Shown: positions 16,016 through 24,703 of the stretch, in pieces
How positions within the stretch are numbered: the first letter of the stretch is position 1
Layout: every line of letters begins with the position of its first letter
DNA from: an uncultured Burkholderiales bacterium
Lineage (GTDB): Bacteria > Pseudomonadota > Gammaproteobacteria > Burkholderiales > Burkholderiaceae_D
DNA length: 46,451 nucleotides
Direction: 5' to 3'
Assembly (NCBI GenBank): GCA_903836575.1
Contig: CAILRJ010000355.1
Coordinates: 1-46,451 of the forward strand
Translations under genes and position numbers: made by a program
Notes under the pieces: generated by a model
Databases searched by the model: none
The model's input: the letters and a program-made list of their open reading frames with translations, nothing else
What the model was told of the DNA's origin: nothing

Positions 16016-17398
16016 ATGGCAAAAGTAAAAACCAATTTCACCTGCAGCGAATGCGGTGGTATCAGCAACAAGTGGACGGGTCAATGTCCGTCCTGCGGGC
16101 AATGGAATACGCTCGTTGAAACCCAGATTGAAAGCGCCGGAATCAACCGGTTGTCGCAACAGGCGGCACCAGTCAGTCTGGCGCAAACCGCGCCGGTACT
16201 CTCGTTAGCCGATATCGAGGCGGTCGAGGTGCCACGCTTTGGCACCGGCATCGAAGAATTTGACCGGGTGCTAGGCGGGGGGCTGGTGCCGGGTGGGGTG
16301 GTGCTGATCGGAGGGGATCCTGGTATTGGCAAATCGACGCTGTTATTGCAGGCGCTCGCCAACCTGTCGCGTAGCAAGAAAGTGCTCTACGTCAGCGGCG
16401 AAGAATCGGGCGCACAGATTGCACTGCGCGCCAAGCGATTGGCGGTGGATGCCAAGGATTTGCAATTACAAGCAGAAATTCAGCTCGAAAAAATTTTGTA
16501 CACGCTCGCCGAACACAAACCTGACGTGGCCGTGATCGATTCGATTCAGACCGTGTATTCGGACGCGCTCAGTTCGGCACCCGGTTCGGTGGCTCAGGTG
16601 CGCGAGTGTGCTGCGCAACTCACGCGCACCGCCAAGCAGACCGGCGTGACCATCATCATGGTCGGCCATGTAACCAAAGAAGGCGCGTTGGCCGGGCCGC
16701 GTGTGCTTGAGCATATCGTTGATACGGTGCTGTATTTCGAAGGCGATACCCATTCGAGTTTCCGGTTGGTGCGTGCGGTCAAGAATCGCTTTGGCGCAGT
16801 CAACGAGCTTGGCGTGTTTGCGATGACCGAGAAGGGTTTAAAAGGGGTTTCCAATCCGTCGGCGCTGTTTTTGTCGCAGCACGATAACCAGGTGCCAGGT
16901 TCCTGTGTCATGGTGACGCAGGAAGGAACCCGGCCCTTGCTGGTCGAGATTCAGGCCTTGGTCGATACGTCGCATGCGCCAAATGCGCGGCGCTTGTCGG
17001 TCGGCCTCGACCAGAACAGGCTGGCGATGCTGCTTGCAGTGTTACATCGGCATGCCGGTGTCGCGGCATTTGATCAGGATGTCTTCATTAACGCAGTTGG
17101 GGGCGTCAAGATCACCGAGCCGGCGGCAGATCTGGCAGTGATGCTGGCAATTCAGTCCTCGCTGCGCAACAAGCCGTTACCGCGCGGTCTGGTTGTGTTC
17201 GGCGAGGTCGGATTGGCTGGCGAAATTCGTCCCGCGCCGCGCGGACAGGAGCGTCTGCGGGAAGCGGCCAAACTGGGCTTTTCAATTGCGATGATACCCA
17301 AGGCGAATGCGCCTAAAGGGAAGGTCGAAGGCTTGACCATCATCGCGGTCGAGCGCATTGATGAGGCACTCGAGAAAATCCGCGACGCAGCGCTGTAA
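16016..17398 (+). CDS. radA: DNA repair protein RadA
   Basis: A 460-residue RadA (Sms), a hexameric DnaB-like helicase that drives branch migration in homologous recombination. The N-terminal C4 zinc finger (CSECGG...CPSCGQWN), Walker A GGDPGIGKST, the RadA-specific KNRFGAVNELGVF motif and the C-terminal Lon-like domain (LPRGLVVFGEVGLAGEIRP) are all present. The ORF track starts inside alr; the ATG at 16016 gives the normal MAKVKTNFTCSECGG start. It is the last plus-strand gene before the minus-strand polysaccharide locus, which it meets tail to tail with a 77-base gap. Confidence 0.96.
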   Translation: MAKVKTNFTCSECGGISNKWTGQCPSCGQWNTLVETQIESAGINRLSQQAAPVSLAQTAPVLSLADIEAVEVPRFGTGIEEFDRVLGGGLVPGGVVLIGGDPGIGKSTLLLQALANLSRSKKVLYVSGEESGAQIALRAKRLAVDAKDLQLQAEIQLEKILYTLAEHKPDVAVIDSIQTVYSDALSSAPGSVAQVRECAAQLTRTAKQTGVTIIMVGHVTKEGALAGPRVLEHIVDTVLYFEGDTHSSFRLVRAVKNRFGAVNELGVFAMTEKGLKGVSNPSALFLSQHDNQVPGSCVMVTQEGTRPLLVEIQALVDTSHAPNARRLSVGLDQNRLAMLLAVLHRHAGVAAFDQDVFINAVGGVKITEPAADLAVMLAIQSSLRNKPLPRGLVVFGEVGLAGEIRPAPRGQERLREAAKLGFSIAMIPKANAPKGKVEGLTIIAVERIDEALEKIRDAAL

Positions 17399-17475
17399 TT
17401 TTTTTGATCGGGCATGACAACCCTCGAAGTCACCTTCTCTTGCCCGCGTTGTCGTGATCGTCGGGTCTCAGGTTA

Positions 17476-19317
17476 TTAATGTTCGCTTTCCGCAGTGCAG
17501 GTCACAGTGAGTTCACGAACTTCGCCGGCGGCGACTTGCCAGTGATGGTCAGCTTGCCTGCTGACGATTCCTTTGCCATGGGTAATCTTCGGTTTTTGGC
17601 AGAGTGCAACCGGGATGCGCCAAGTCATTTGCGCCAGCGAGGTATCGTGGTGCGCTTTGAGTTCCAGTTTGCCAGCCTGATCGCTCAGTTTCCACTGCAC
17701 TTCTTCCCGCCGACTCATGAAACGCGCCACGTCGGTCATCGTACGCCAATTGAATAAGTGTTGTTCCTGCAGTGATTTGGCGGTATCGAGCAGGGCGCGC
17801 ATTGAGTCAGCGTAATAGGGCACACCGATCGGGTGGCAGTAAATTTGGCGAATAGTTTGGTTGGTAGCGACAAATTTAGTGAGCGCAACGAGCCAGTCCG
17901 TCATCGGCCCGGCTGGTTGTTTGGCGAACATTGCTTCTTCGAACGACGCAATACGGCCGAATGGCGTTATCGGAATGGACCAGGTGCGTTTGTCGATCAG
18001 GGCATTGTTCTGGAACATACGTGTCGGGCCCATGCCCAGATTGGATGTGGTGTAGTAGGTTTCGATTCCATGTCTGCCAATCCAATCGATGACCCAGCGC
18101 GGATGGTTACCGTTTGGTGCCGAGTATTCGGTAATCGGTCGACCGGTGACCTTGCGCATCGCGTCGTTGTTATAGACCAGATATTTTTCATATTCGTTGC
18201 TGTTGGTATCGTTGACGCGCGAGCCGAAATAGTTATGGATCCAGCCACCGTGATCGCCGATGGCGTTGCCGCGTGCTTGTAAATAACGTATCCATTGCTG
18301 CGTTGTGGTGTTGTGAACAACATCCATGCCTAAACCGTCGCCAAACTGATTGACGTCGGGGCCCGCCGTGAAATGTATCGAGTACGGGCCCTGATCAAAA
18401 ATCCCCATTTTTTGTAGCGTGGCGAGACTCTTGATGGCTGAGCCGTTATCGACATGGATATTCAGAATTAGCCCGCCGATGCCGTCCGGTGCAGATAACA
18501 AACGAGGAAGGCCGACAAATTCGTCTGAAAAATAACGCAGGAATGAATGCATCAGCAAGCCATCCGTACGGTTCTTGAGCAAACCCAATGGCAGGTTGAT
18601 AAACAAGGTTTCACCCTTGCCTAGCCGATGTCTGGCTGCGACCACTTGTGTCTCAGGCGTCAGCATCATCACCTCGGTATCGGCTGCAACAGCGCCGGTC
18701 TGGAACAATGGATATTTCAGTTCGCTATAGCGATAAGTCGTCATCCATTGATCAAAGGTCTGGCTATTGAACGAGACCGCTTTCTCCACATCGGTTCGCC
18801 CAGGAGGGATGCCGATACGCGAGACGGATTCTTTCGTACCGATGACCGGGCTGGCACGCACGACGGCTTTGCCGAATTTTTCATACATCGCATATTCAAC
18901 GCCTGCGACGTCGGACAGTCGTGCACTCTCGGGGGCATACGCACCGTTGAGGTCATAGGTCAGCGCATCGAAGACCAGCATGAGTTTGCCGCCTTGCCGG
19001 ACATAATCTCTGAGCGTGTCGGTCAGGTACGTGGAGGCGCGCCGATGGAGTTTGTCGGGCACGATGATTCCCGCATAGGCTTTCTGATCGGATGGTCTGG
19101 CACGCAGGAATTGGCTGGCACTGACGACTTCGAGCTTGATGCCTTCTTCCAGTGCCGCCTGGTGCCAGATCTGTTCGCTATCGGTATCTGTCCCGTCGGC
19201 CACAAGTAAAGCCAATGTGCGTTTTTGATCGAATGCCGGCCAGATGGCATAGGCCAGTGTGCAGCTGGCTACCACTGCGATCGCTAGTAATATCCAGCTG
19301 TTTTTGATGATTTTCAA
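17476..19317 (-). CDS. Large exported polysaccharide deacetylase-like protein with N-terminal amidotransferase-like domain
   Basis: A protein of about 613 residues with an N-terminal hydrophobic anchor or signal (WILLAIAVVASCTLAYAIWP). Residues ~35-270 resemble a class I glutamine-amidotransferase-like alpha/beta fold (YAGIIVPDKL, RDYVRQGGKLMLVFDAL, RHRLGKGETLFINLPLG). Residues ~285-500 look like a divergent NodB-type deacetylase: NIHVDNG near 288 for the first Asp, GDHGGWIHNY near 356 for the metal histidines, YSAPNGNHP near 400, and QIYCHPIG. The architecture recalls fungal Agd3 and the PelA deacetylase half; this is inference. A beta-sandwich-like tail ends the protein. No ATG exists at the 5' end. 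The TTG at 19317 has TAAGGA seven bases upstream and is preferred over the TTG at 19323. It is the last gene of the locus, 274 bases after the preceding one. Confidence 0.72.
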   Translation of the reverse strand: MKIIKNSWILLAIAVVASCTLAYAIWPAFDQKRTLALLVADGTDTDSEQIWHQAALEEGIKLEVVSASQFLRARPSDQKAYAGIIVPDKLHRRASTYLTDTLRDYVRQGGKLMLVFDALTYDLNGAYAPESARLSDVAGVEYAMYEKFGKAVVRASPVIGTKESVSRIGIPPGRTDVEKAVSFNSQTFDQWMTTYRYSELKYPLFQTGAVAADTEVMMLTPETQVVAARHRLGKGETLFINLPLGLLKNRTDGLLMHSFLRYFSDEFVGLPRLLSAPDGIGGLILNIHVDNGSAIKSLATLQKMGIFDQGPYSIHFTAGPDVNQFGDGLGMDVVHNTTTQQWIRYLQARGNAIGDHGGWIHNYFGSRVNDTNSNEYEKYLVYNNDAMRKVTGRPITEYSAPNGNHPRWVIDWIGRHGIETYYTTSNLGMGPTRMFQNNALIDKRTWSIPITPFGRIASFEEAMFAKQPAGPMTDWLVALTKFVATNQTIRQIYCHPIGVPYYADSMRALLDTAKSLQEQHLFNWRTMTDVARFMSRREEVQWKLSDQAGKLELKAHHDTSLAQMTWRIPVALCQKPKITHGKGIVSRQADHHWQVAAGEVRELTVTCTAESEH

Positions 19318-19324
19318 GCGCAAT

Positions 19325-19330
19325 TCCTTA
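19325..19330 (-). promoter_or_regulatory. Shine-Dalgarno site selecting a TTG start
   Basis: TAAGGA on the minus strand lies seven bases before the TTG at 19315-19317. The nearer TTG (19321-19323) is too close to be used well. There is no in-frame ATG near the 5' end of this gene, so a UUG start is required. Confidence 0.55.
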
Positions 19331-19591
19331 TATTAAAGAATGAGGTCGTTGACTGAGGAAACGCTGTCAAGCTCCGCGTTATCACTCGGCACTGCTCGGT
19401 GATGACGTAATTCGTTGGGAAAGTTGCATGGTCTGGTTGACGCGAGATTGCCGCTTGGTGACGATATTCACCACTGTCCCGACTATAAACATCCGAGCTT
19501 CAACTTAATTTGCGGGTTCTCAAGACGCGTGGGTTATCGCAATAAATATGTCATAGCGCCTTGCCTTGACGTTGCGCAGAGCGGTCTTGCA

Positions 19592-20431
19592 CTATCGCGT
19601 GATCCTCGCGGGAATCAGGCTGACCGTCCAGGAGTACAGCGCAACGAATAGCAGCATGTCGAAGACAGCACCAAGGCATAGGTAAAGTACGGGCATATAA
19701 AGCAGTGACATCTTGTAGAGAATCAGTGTGTGCAAGACAACCTTGTGCGGGATCATCAGAGTGAAATAGCCGAGGATGAAAATTGTGTGCACGATTTTGA
19801 CGGTCAGGCTTAGTTCCAGCAGGTAATAGCCAATCGCTAGCATTACTGGAATCGCCAGCATCAGCATGCTGCCCATGCTGATTAGGGCGCGCATGTGATC
19901 CGGGATCGAGTAAGGAAATTGCGATGGCGCATACCAGAAAAATAACAAAGCGAGTGCTTGTACGACGCAGAGGATACGCAACAAGTATTGCAACGGGATC
20001 CTGTCTTTGCTCATGTTTGAGGTCAGAGCAAACACAACAAACGTGGCCAGTGCCGAGATCAGTTTGGTAGTGAAACTGGGCATGTACGACGCATTGGCTG
20101 CACCTATCCATTCAAACTGTAAGGTGTTTGCTAAGGCTGTTTGATGCTGAGCCTGCAAGGGGATGTCCAGGCGTGTCAGCCAGAATTGGATGCAGTCTTG
20201 CCAGAAATTGAGGATAAATGGCTCACCAATTAGCAGCAAGCAAAAAAATAAAACGGGTAACAAGAGCGCTTGCACAATGACGAACGGTTCAGCAGTCAGC
20301 TTGCGCATTGCCCGATGCTGGCCTGCCGCCGCATGGTGCTGCCTTGCGATCCGTATGGCTTGTGCGGCTGACTCGACGGCAGCGTTACGCAGTTGTCTGT
20401 AGGCGGAGAGATTTTCTTTTTGGGTTTGCAT
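19592..20431 (-). CDS. Polytopic inner-membrane protein of unknown function in the polysaccharide locus
   Basis: A 279-residue protein I do not recognise. The first ~50 residues are polar and basic with an alanine- and histidine-rich stretch (RQHHAAAGQHRAMRK), and should be cytoplasmic. About six hydrophobic segments follow: VIVQALLLPVLFFCLLLIG, then a loop of ~50 residues, LISALATFVVFAL, ILCVVQALALLFFWY, MLMLAIPVMLAIGYYLLEL, TIFILGYFTLMI and a long final helix pair. The spacing is somewhat like the Yip1 group, which is a weak resemblance. The ATG at 20431 lies five bases after the YaiO-type gene stop, so they are co-translated. Its place in the operon suggests a part in polymer export or synthase assembly. 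Confidence 0.7.
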   Translation of the reverse strand: MQTQKENLSAYRQLRNAAVESAAQAIRIARQHHAAAGQHRAMRKLTAEPFVIVQALLLPVLFFCLLLIGEPFILNFWQDCIQFWLTRLDIPLQAQHQTALANTLQFEWIGAANASYMPSFTTKLISALATFVVFALTSNMSKDRIPLQYLLRILCVVQALALLFFWYAPSQFPYSIPDHMRALISMGSMLMLAIPVMLAIGYYLLELSLTVKIVHTIFILGYFTLMIPHKVVLHTLILYKMSLLYMPVLYLCLGAVFDMLLFVALYSWTVSLIPARITR

Positions 20432-20436
20432 GGTGC

Positions 20437-21270
20437 TCAATCGAAATGTCGTGACAAGCCAATATCAACGCCGCTACGTTCATACGTCGGATTGCGGTAG
20501 TGGTTAATGCTGATGCTGGTACCCCAGTTCTGGTTGATCCGGTAGCGCCACGCGAGGCTGGCTTCCTGGCTGTTGAAGTTCACCAGGCTGGTATCTAGGG
20601 CCAGTGGCAAATATCCTTCGCTACCCCAAGCCACTCTGGCCGACAAGGTATTGCGTGGATCAGGGTTGTAGCTAGCGGCGACAAATTGCTGGTGCGTCAT
20701 CACACCACCGGGATTACTGCGGTTGAATCGGACGCCGCCTTCAAGAACGAGCGGAAACTCAAAGTACCAGGCGCCACCGAGGCTGATGCTGAGGTCGACA
20801 TGGCCGTCAGGGGCATCGTAGTAGCCAACTCCGAGCGAGCTGATGAAGTTTTTCTCAGGCAACCACTTTTTGTAAAAGAAGCCATCAAGGCGGTAGCGCG
20901 GCAAATAAAAAGCGCCATCCCCAACGCCGACCGAGATGCTTGCAAACCTGCTGTCATCGAGGGTCACGGTATCGGTCACACCGAGGAACGTGCCGCTGGT
21001 GTGATATTCGTTTTTACTTGATAGCTCCACTTGCAATACATGGTTGTCCTGTTCCAGCACGCCGTGGGCAGTCAGGTGGTGCCACGATGAATAGGGTCCC
21101 GTCAGTTGCTGGGTTCCGGTCGTGACTTCGAATGACCGCAGCGCGGGATTCAGGAGCATATCCGGCGGGGCGGTCCTGCTCGTTTCTGCATGTCCTGTTA
21201 TTGCAGTCATTGCGATCCAGGCGAGCGCAACACAACTGAAAGGATAGTTAGCAGGCAATTTCGGCTCCAT
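20437..21270 (-). CDS. YaiO-type outer-membrane beta-barrel protein
   Basis: A 277-residue protein with a signal peptide (FSCVALAWIAMTAITGHAE) and then alternating amphipathic strands rich in aromatic residues, ending in a terminal aromatic-type strand (RSGVDIGLSRHFD). This is the form of the YaiO outer-membrane barrel family; GPYSSWHHLTAHGVLEQDNHVLQVELSSKNEY and the DTVTLDDSRFASISVGVGDGAFYLPRYRLDGFFYKK stretch fit it. In E. coli yaiO is next to a GT2 glycosyltransferase and a deacetylase gene, the same neighbour types as here. The ATG at 21270 is preferred to the TTG at 21288. It overlaps the end of wecB by 23 bases. A role in passing polymer across the outer membrane is inferred. Confidence 0.8.
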   Translation of the reverse strand: MEPKLPANYPFSCVALAWIAMTAITGHAETSRTAPPDMLLNPALRSFEVTTGTQQLTGPYSSWHHLTAHGVLEQDNHVLQVELSSKNEYHTSGTFLGVTDTVTLDDSRFASISVGVGDGAFYLPRYRLDGFFYKKWLPEKNFISSLGVGYYDAPDGHVDLSISLGGAWYFEFPLVLEGGVRFNRSNPGGVMTHQQFVAASYNPDPRNTLSARVAWGSEGYLPLALDTSLVNFNSQEASLAWRYRINQNWGTSISINHYRNPTYERSGVDIGLSRHFD

Positions 21271-22423
21271 CAGACTTTGCAGGCGCAAGGATCGCCGCTA
21301 TCCGTTGTGCCGCGTAGCCATCACCAAAGGGGCTTTGATCGACCTGCATGCGTCGGTATGCAGTACTGTCCTCAAGCAGAGGCCGCGCATGCCGGCATAT
21401 GTCGTCTACATCGGTACCCACCAGCAAGGCACCGCCGGCGTTGACAAGTTCCTGCCGCTCGGTGCTCGTGCGAGCGATCAGTACTGGTTTTGCAAAAGCC
21501 GAGGCCTCTTCCTGAATGCCGCCGGAGTCGGTCAGCGTGAAGTGACAACGCACCAGCAAATCGATTAGCGCTGGATAATCGAGCGGATCGGTCAGGCAGA
21601 TGCGTTCTCTGACGCAGGATGGGAGTGCAGAGATTTCGCGTTCGACATCGCTGCGTACGGCTGGGTTTGGATGGACTGGCCAGACTACAACGACGCCATC
21701 GTGCTGCGCAACGATGGCGCCGGCCGCTTGCGCGATCTGGCGTATTGGTGCGCCCCAGTTTTCGCGACGGTGTGCGGTGATCAGGATCATGCGGTCGCCG
21801 CGATGCTGGTGCAAAAACTGACGGGCGTTTTCCGGGATTGCCGGATTGTTGTCGCGGGAAGCATTTTGCAGATAGTTGCGGGTCCATAATGCGGCGTCGA
21901 TTACGGTATTGCCGACCATGAAAATATTATCGGCAGCGATATTTTCTACGCGCAGATTTTCACGGGCCTGTTCGGTTGGCGGGAAATGCCAATGAGCGAG
22001 CCGACCGATCAGCTCGCGATTTTTTTCTTCAGGAAAGGGGTCGCGTTGATGAGTGCGCAGTCCTGCTTCAATATGGGCAACCGGAATATCGTCGTAATAG
22101 CCAGCCAGCGCACCGACGAACGCGGAACTGGTGTCGCCCTGGACCATAATGACATCGGGTTGTAGTGCGCGAATCGCTTCCGCGACGCCATCGGTCAGTG
22201 CGGATGTCAGGTGGGCCAGCGCCGGCGACTTGCGCTGCAGGTTGATGACAATGTCCGGAGGCATATCGAAGAAACGATACAGTTCGTGAGCAACGGCCTC
22301 ATGCTGACCGGTATGGATTATCTGTACATGCTGTCCGCGCGCCTTGAGTGCCTTGTAGACGGGAGCCATTTTGATGATTTCCGGCCGGGTCCCCAGGCAG
22401 GTAAGAAAAGTCTTTTTTTGCAT
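21248..22423 (-). CDS. wecB: UDP-N-acetylglucosamine 2-epimerase (non-hydrolysing)
   Basis: A 391-residue enzyme that interconverts UDP-GlcNAc and UDP-ManNAc in the cytoplasm. Family motifs are FLTCLGTRPEIIKMAPV at the N-terminus, HIEAGLRTHQRDPFPEEKNREL, ILITAHRRENWG and TDSGGIQEEASAF. The ATG at 22423 gives the conserved start (MQKKTF); the track frame adds 36 unrelated residues. No wecC-type dehydrogenase is adjacent, so UDP-ManNAc itself, rather than its uronate, may be the sugar used by the nearby GT2 synthase. It leads the second sub-cluster of the locus (wecB, barrel, membrane protein). Confidence 0.94.
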   Translation of the reverse strand: MQKKTFLTCLGTRPEIIKMAPVYKALKARGQHVQIIHTGQHEAVAHELYRFFDMPPDIVINLQRKSPALAHLTSALTDGVAEAIRALQPDVIMVQGDTSSAFVGALAGYYDDIPVAHIEAGLRTHQRDPFPEEKNRELIGRLAHWHFPPTEQARENLRVENIAADNIFMVGNTVIDAALWTRNYLQNASRDNNPAIPENARQFLHQHRGDRMILITAHRRENWGAPIRQIAQAAGAIVAQHDGVVVVWPVHPNPAVRSDVEREISALPSCVRERICLTDPLDYPALIDLLVRCHFTLTDSGGIQEEASAFAKPVLIARTSTERQELVNAGGALLVGTDVDDICRHARPLLEDSTAYRRMQVDQSPFGDGYAAQRIAAILAPAKSDGAEIAC

Positions 22424-22498
22424 GAGTAAAAGTAATGCTTTTGTTTTGGTTGTCATGGAAAGCCGATACCCGAATACCCGGACTTGATGCGCCGCCTG

Positions 22499-22513
22499 CG
22501 TTACGCCGTAACG
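22499..22513. promoter_or_regulatory. Inverted repeat upstream of wecB
   Basis: CGTTACG-C-CGTAACG is a perfect 7+7 inverted repeat with a one-base centre. It lies 76 to 90 bases before the wecB start, within the 275-base gap that separates wecB from the hydrolase gene. The gap holds no supported gene, so a separate wecB promoter with this as operator is plausible. Confidence 0.35.
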
Positions 22514-22698
22514 TATGTGGCAATGTTGCAAAGGTTATTCCGGAGAGTGACTTGCGAGAAGCGGGGCAAATTTTTTGGTCCTTTACTTTTATAGCACCGG
22601 AGTTTTTGGCTCTATTTGACAAAAATCATGTTGACTCTCTGTCCATTGAAAATAGGCACATAAAGTTTGAGTTGTCTGTTTAATTCCAGGGTCTATCG

Positions 22699-23685
22699 CT
22701 AGTTACAAGCAGTATTCGCAGCGGCAGACTTGAGTCCTTTGCTTTGAAGAATCTGCGCAACGACTTCATCCGTCACGGTCCAGTGACCGGTTCGCTGATA
22801 CGGCAAGGCTTCCCGTAGCCAGCATTGCGCCGATGTCTTGTCGTTCTGTTTCATGGCGATGTAGGCGATCAATCCCCATGCGTAGTCATTGCTGACTTGC
22901 TTGAGCCAGAGCGCGCGATGCTGTTTCATCCATGTGCGGTAATAGTTGCCGGAGTCGTTGGGTAGCAGCGGGAAATTGACTAGCAACGGAAAAATCTGGG
23001 CGACATGATCCGGATAAAATGCGGGAGTGACGGTTTTCTGTTCGGGTTGGGTCGATACCAGAAAACGTCGGGATTGCGCATCCCAGAAAGTGTTGTGAAT
23101 CGCTTGGGAGAATTTTCGTGCACTCTGGTTTGCTGTCTGTCCGACCCGTGCCGTCTGGTAGGACCATACTTCGAGGTTGTCCATGAATAGCCCATGCTGG
23201 AAGGTTGGCGACACCAGATAGACGCCACGTTTCTTGTCGAGCAGGGTTTCCAGCGCCTTGCTGGCGGCGTTGTGGCTCTTGCGCCAGCCCGGTTGGATGT
23301 CGAGTTGCCCGGGCATCGTGTCGAGGAATTTGAGCCAGATCGCGAGCAATGCGTCATCTGCATCGGCCTCCCGGCAATCAAGCCAGATCGGTCCTGTGCG
23401 GCAGAAGCGGGCAAAGCTGCCGTCAAGACGTTGGCGGATAGTTAGCCAGTCGATCCATTTCGACGCGTAGGCAGAAATGTCGAGGCCATTTTCCTGAGCC
23501 AGCAGTAATGCTTGTAATGTGAAGTACGGATCGATGACATTGCCGGTTTCGAGGATCATGATGGCTCCGGAATCGTCCGCAAATGCCCTCAAATCCAGTA
23601 CCGGCGCTGCGGTTAATGCAACTGGAAACGCCAGCAAAAGCAGCGTGAGTGCAGCATTCCGCCATCGGCGCATCAAGGCTCCCAT
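22699..23685 (-). CDS. Secreted alpha/alpha-toroid hydrolase-like protein
   Basis: A 328-residue protein with a signal peptide (NAALTLLLLAFPVALTAAP). The mature part is helical with repeated aromatic and acidic turns, such as IDPYFTLQALLLAQENGLD, KWIDWLTIRQRLDGSFARFC, DADDALLAIWLKFLD and VWSYQTARVG. That pattern resembles (alpha/alpha)6 six-hairpin glycosidases such as GH8 BcsZ. No family can be named with confidence, and the catalytic acid is not fixed. By position it would cut or trim the polymer in the periplasm, as BcsZ or AlgL do in their systems. Its start overlaps the upstream bactofilin-like gene: ATG at 23685, or ATG at 23673 in a TGATG junction. Confidence 0.68.
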   Translation of the reverse strand: MGALMRRWRNAALTLLLLAFPVALTAAPVLDLRAFADDSGAIMILETGNVIDPYFTLQALLLAQENGLDISAYASKWIDWLTIRQRLDGSFARFCRTGPIWLDCREADADDALLAIWLKFLDTMPGQLDIQPGWRKSHNAASKALETLLDKKRGVYLVSPTFQHGLFMDNLEVWSYQTARVGQTANQSARKFSQAIHNTFWDAQSRRFLVSTQPEQKTVTPAFYPDHVAQIFPLLVNFPLLPNDSGNYYRTWMKQHRALWLKQVSNDYAWGLIAYIAMKQNDKTSAQCWLREALPYQRTGHWTVTDEVVAQILQSKGLKSAAANTACN

Positions 23686-24701
23686 ACAACCCCGACTTTT
23701 CTTGCCCAGATGGTTCCGTGCGCGACTGCACCGGAGATGGCGATAAGATTGTCGGTACTGATCGTGGTCGGTGCATCGGCGCGGCCTATTACCGTGCCGC
23801 TACCGAGCACAATTTCGGTTTCAGAGATGAGTGGTCCCGCCACGCAGGCATGGTCGTGTAGCTCGATGCGGTCTTCGCAGATCAGCGAACCGGTGATTCG
23901 TGCCGAGCGGCCGACTTGTATCGCGTTGCGTGCTTTGACATGGCCGTCGACGATCGTGTGGTGGCCGATCGTCAAGGTTCCCGTGACGATTAGTGATCCT
24001 GTGTAGCTGCAGCCGTCAGTTAGCCGACAGTCGCCCTTGACCAGCGTCAGTGCCGCGGTACGACGGACTGCCCCTGGCAATTCATTGAGGCTAGCCGGTA
24101 AATAGAGATCCAGTTTTTGCGGTGTTGTTGTGGCTTTTTTCCCTAGTTGAATCGTGGGTGCACTGAGTCTTTCGAAACAGCAGCGGCCTGCCAGTTCGAT
24201 GCTGATGTTGGAGGACAGACGCCGCAAGGTGACACAGCCGGTATCGAGACTGATCGGTCCATCGGCGTGGCCCCATTCAAGGATTTCTCCGTTGCTGCCA
24301 AGTCGTAGCATGCCGTGTGACAGGACGCTGGTCAGACTGCTGTTGCCGCCACAGTCGAGGTCCGCGTGCAGGTAGAGCGGTCGGTTGCAGCGGACCGGTG
24401 CGGCAGAGAGGATTGCATCTAGTCCGATCAGCGGTCGGGTACCCTCCGTCCAGTTCATCTGCACCGGCGGCTTATACACATAGTCGAACTTGCTTTGAGC
24501 ACGGTCGCTAGCGATATCAGTGAGGGCATCGTTGCGGAATTGGCGCGTGAAATAATCGACTTCGTTAGCATACTGGCGTGAAATCGGTAAAGGCGAACAG
24601 TCCTCCGGTGCACGCCATTCGTTGACTGCCGGGACGAACGGCAGCGATAGCATGACAAGACATAGAAGGCAGAACAGATACAGCGCAAGGGTTGAATTCA
24701 T
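23673..24701 (-). CDS. Membrane-anchored bactofilin-like beta-helix protein
   Basis: A 342-residue protein with one N-terminal membrane segment (TLALYLFCLLCLVMLSLPFV). A ~180-residue region with several cysteines follows, and then a C-terminal stretch of short hydrophobic repeats (YTGSLIVTGTLTIGHHTIVDGHVKARNAIQVG...ARITGSLICEDRIEL), which is the right-handed beta-helix pattern of bactofilins and polymer-forming proteins. Classical bactofilins are cytoplasmic; this one should have its helix outside the inner membrane if the anchor is a normal signal anchor. The ATG at 24701 lies two bases after the GT2 stop, so the two are tightly coupled. It might scaffold the synthase or bind the polymer. 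Confidence 0.68.
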   Translation of the reverse strand: MNSTLALYLFCLLCLVMLSLPFVPAVNEWRAPEDCSPLPISRQYANEVDYFTRQFRNDALTDIASDRAQSKFDYVYKPPVQMNWTEGTRPLIGLDAILSAAPVRCNRPLYLHADLDCGGNSSLTSVLSHGMLRLGSNGEILEWGHADGPISLDTGCVTLRRLSSNISIELAGRCCFERLSAPTIQLGKKATTTPQKLDLYLPASLNELPGAVRRTAALTLVKGDCRLTDGCSYTGSLIVTGTLTIGHHTIVDGHVKARNAIQVGRSARITGSLICEDRIELHDHACVAGPLISETEIVLGSGTVIGRADAPTTISTDNLIAISGAVAHGTIWARKVGVVWEP

Positions 24702-24703
24702 GA

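Noticed and set aside
14893-16071. 392-residue minus-strand ORF opposite alr
   Set aside because: Composition is rich in His, Arg and Gln as expected for a shadow frame, and alr has complete family motifs.
19592-20431. Exosortase or archaeosortase for PEP-CTERM proteins
   Set aside because: It is polytopic and near polysaccharide genes, but I do not see the conserved Cys, Arg and His pattern, and no PEP-CTERM tail occurs in the window.
22435-22683. 82-residue plus-strand ORF in the gap before wecB
   Set aside because: No Shine-Dalgarno sequence, no family features, and it lies in the likely wecB promoter region.
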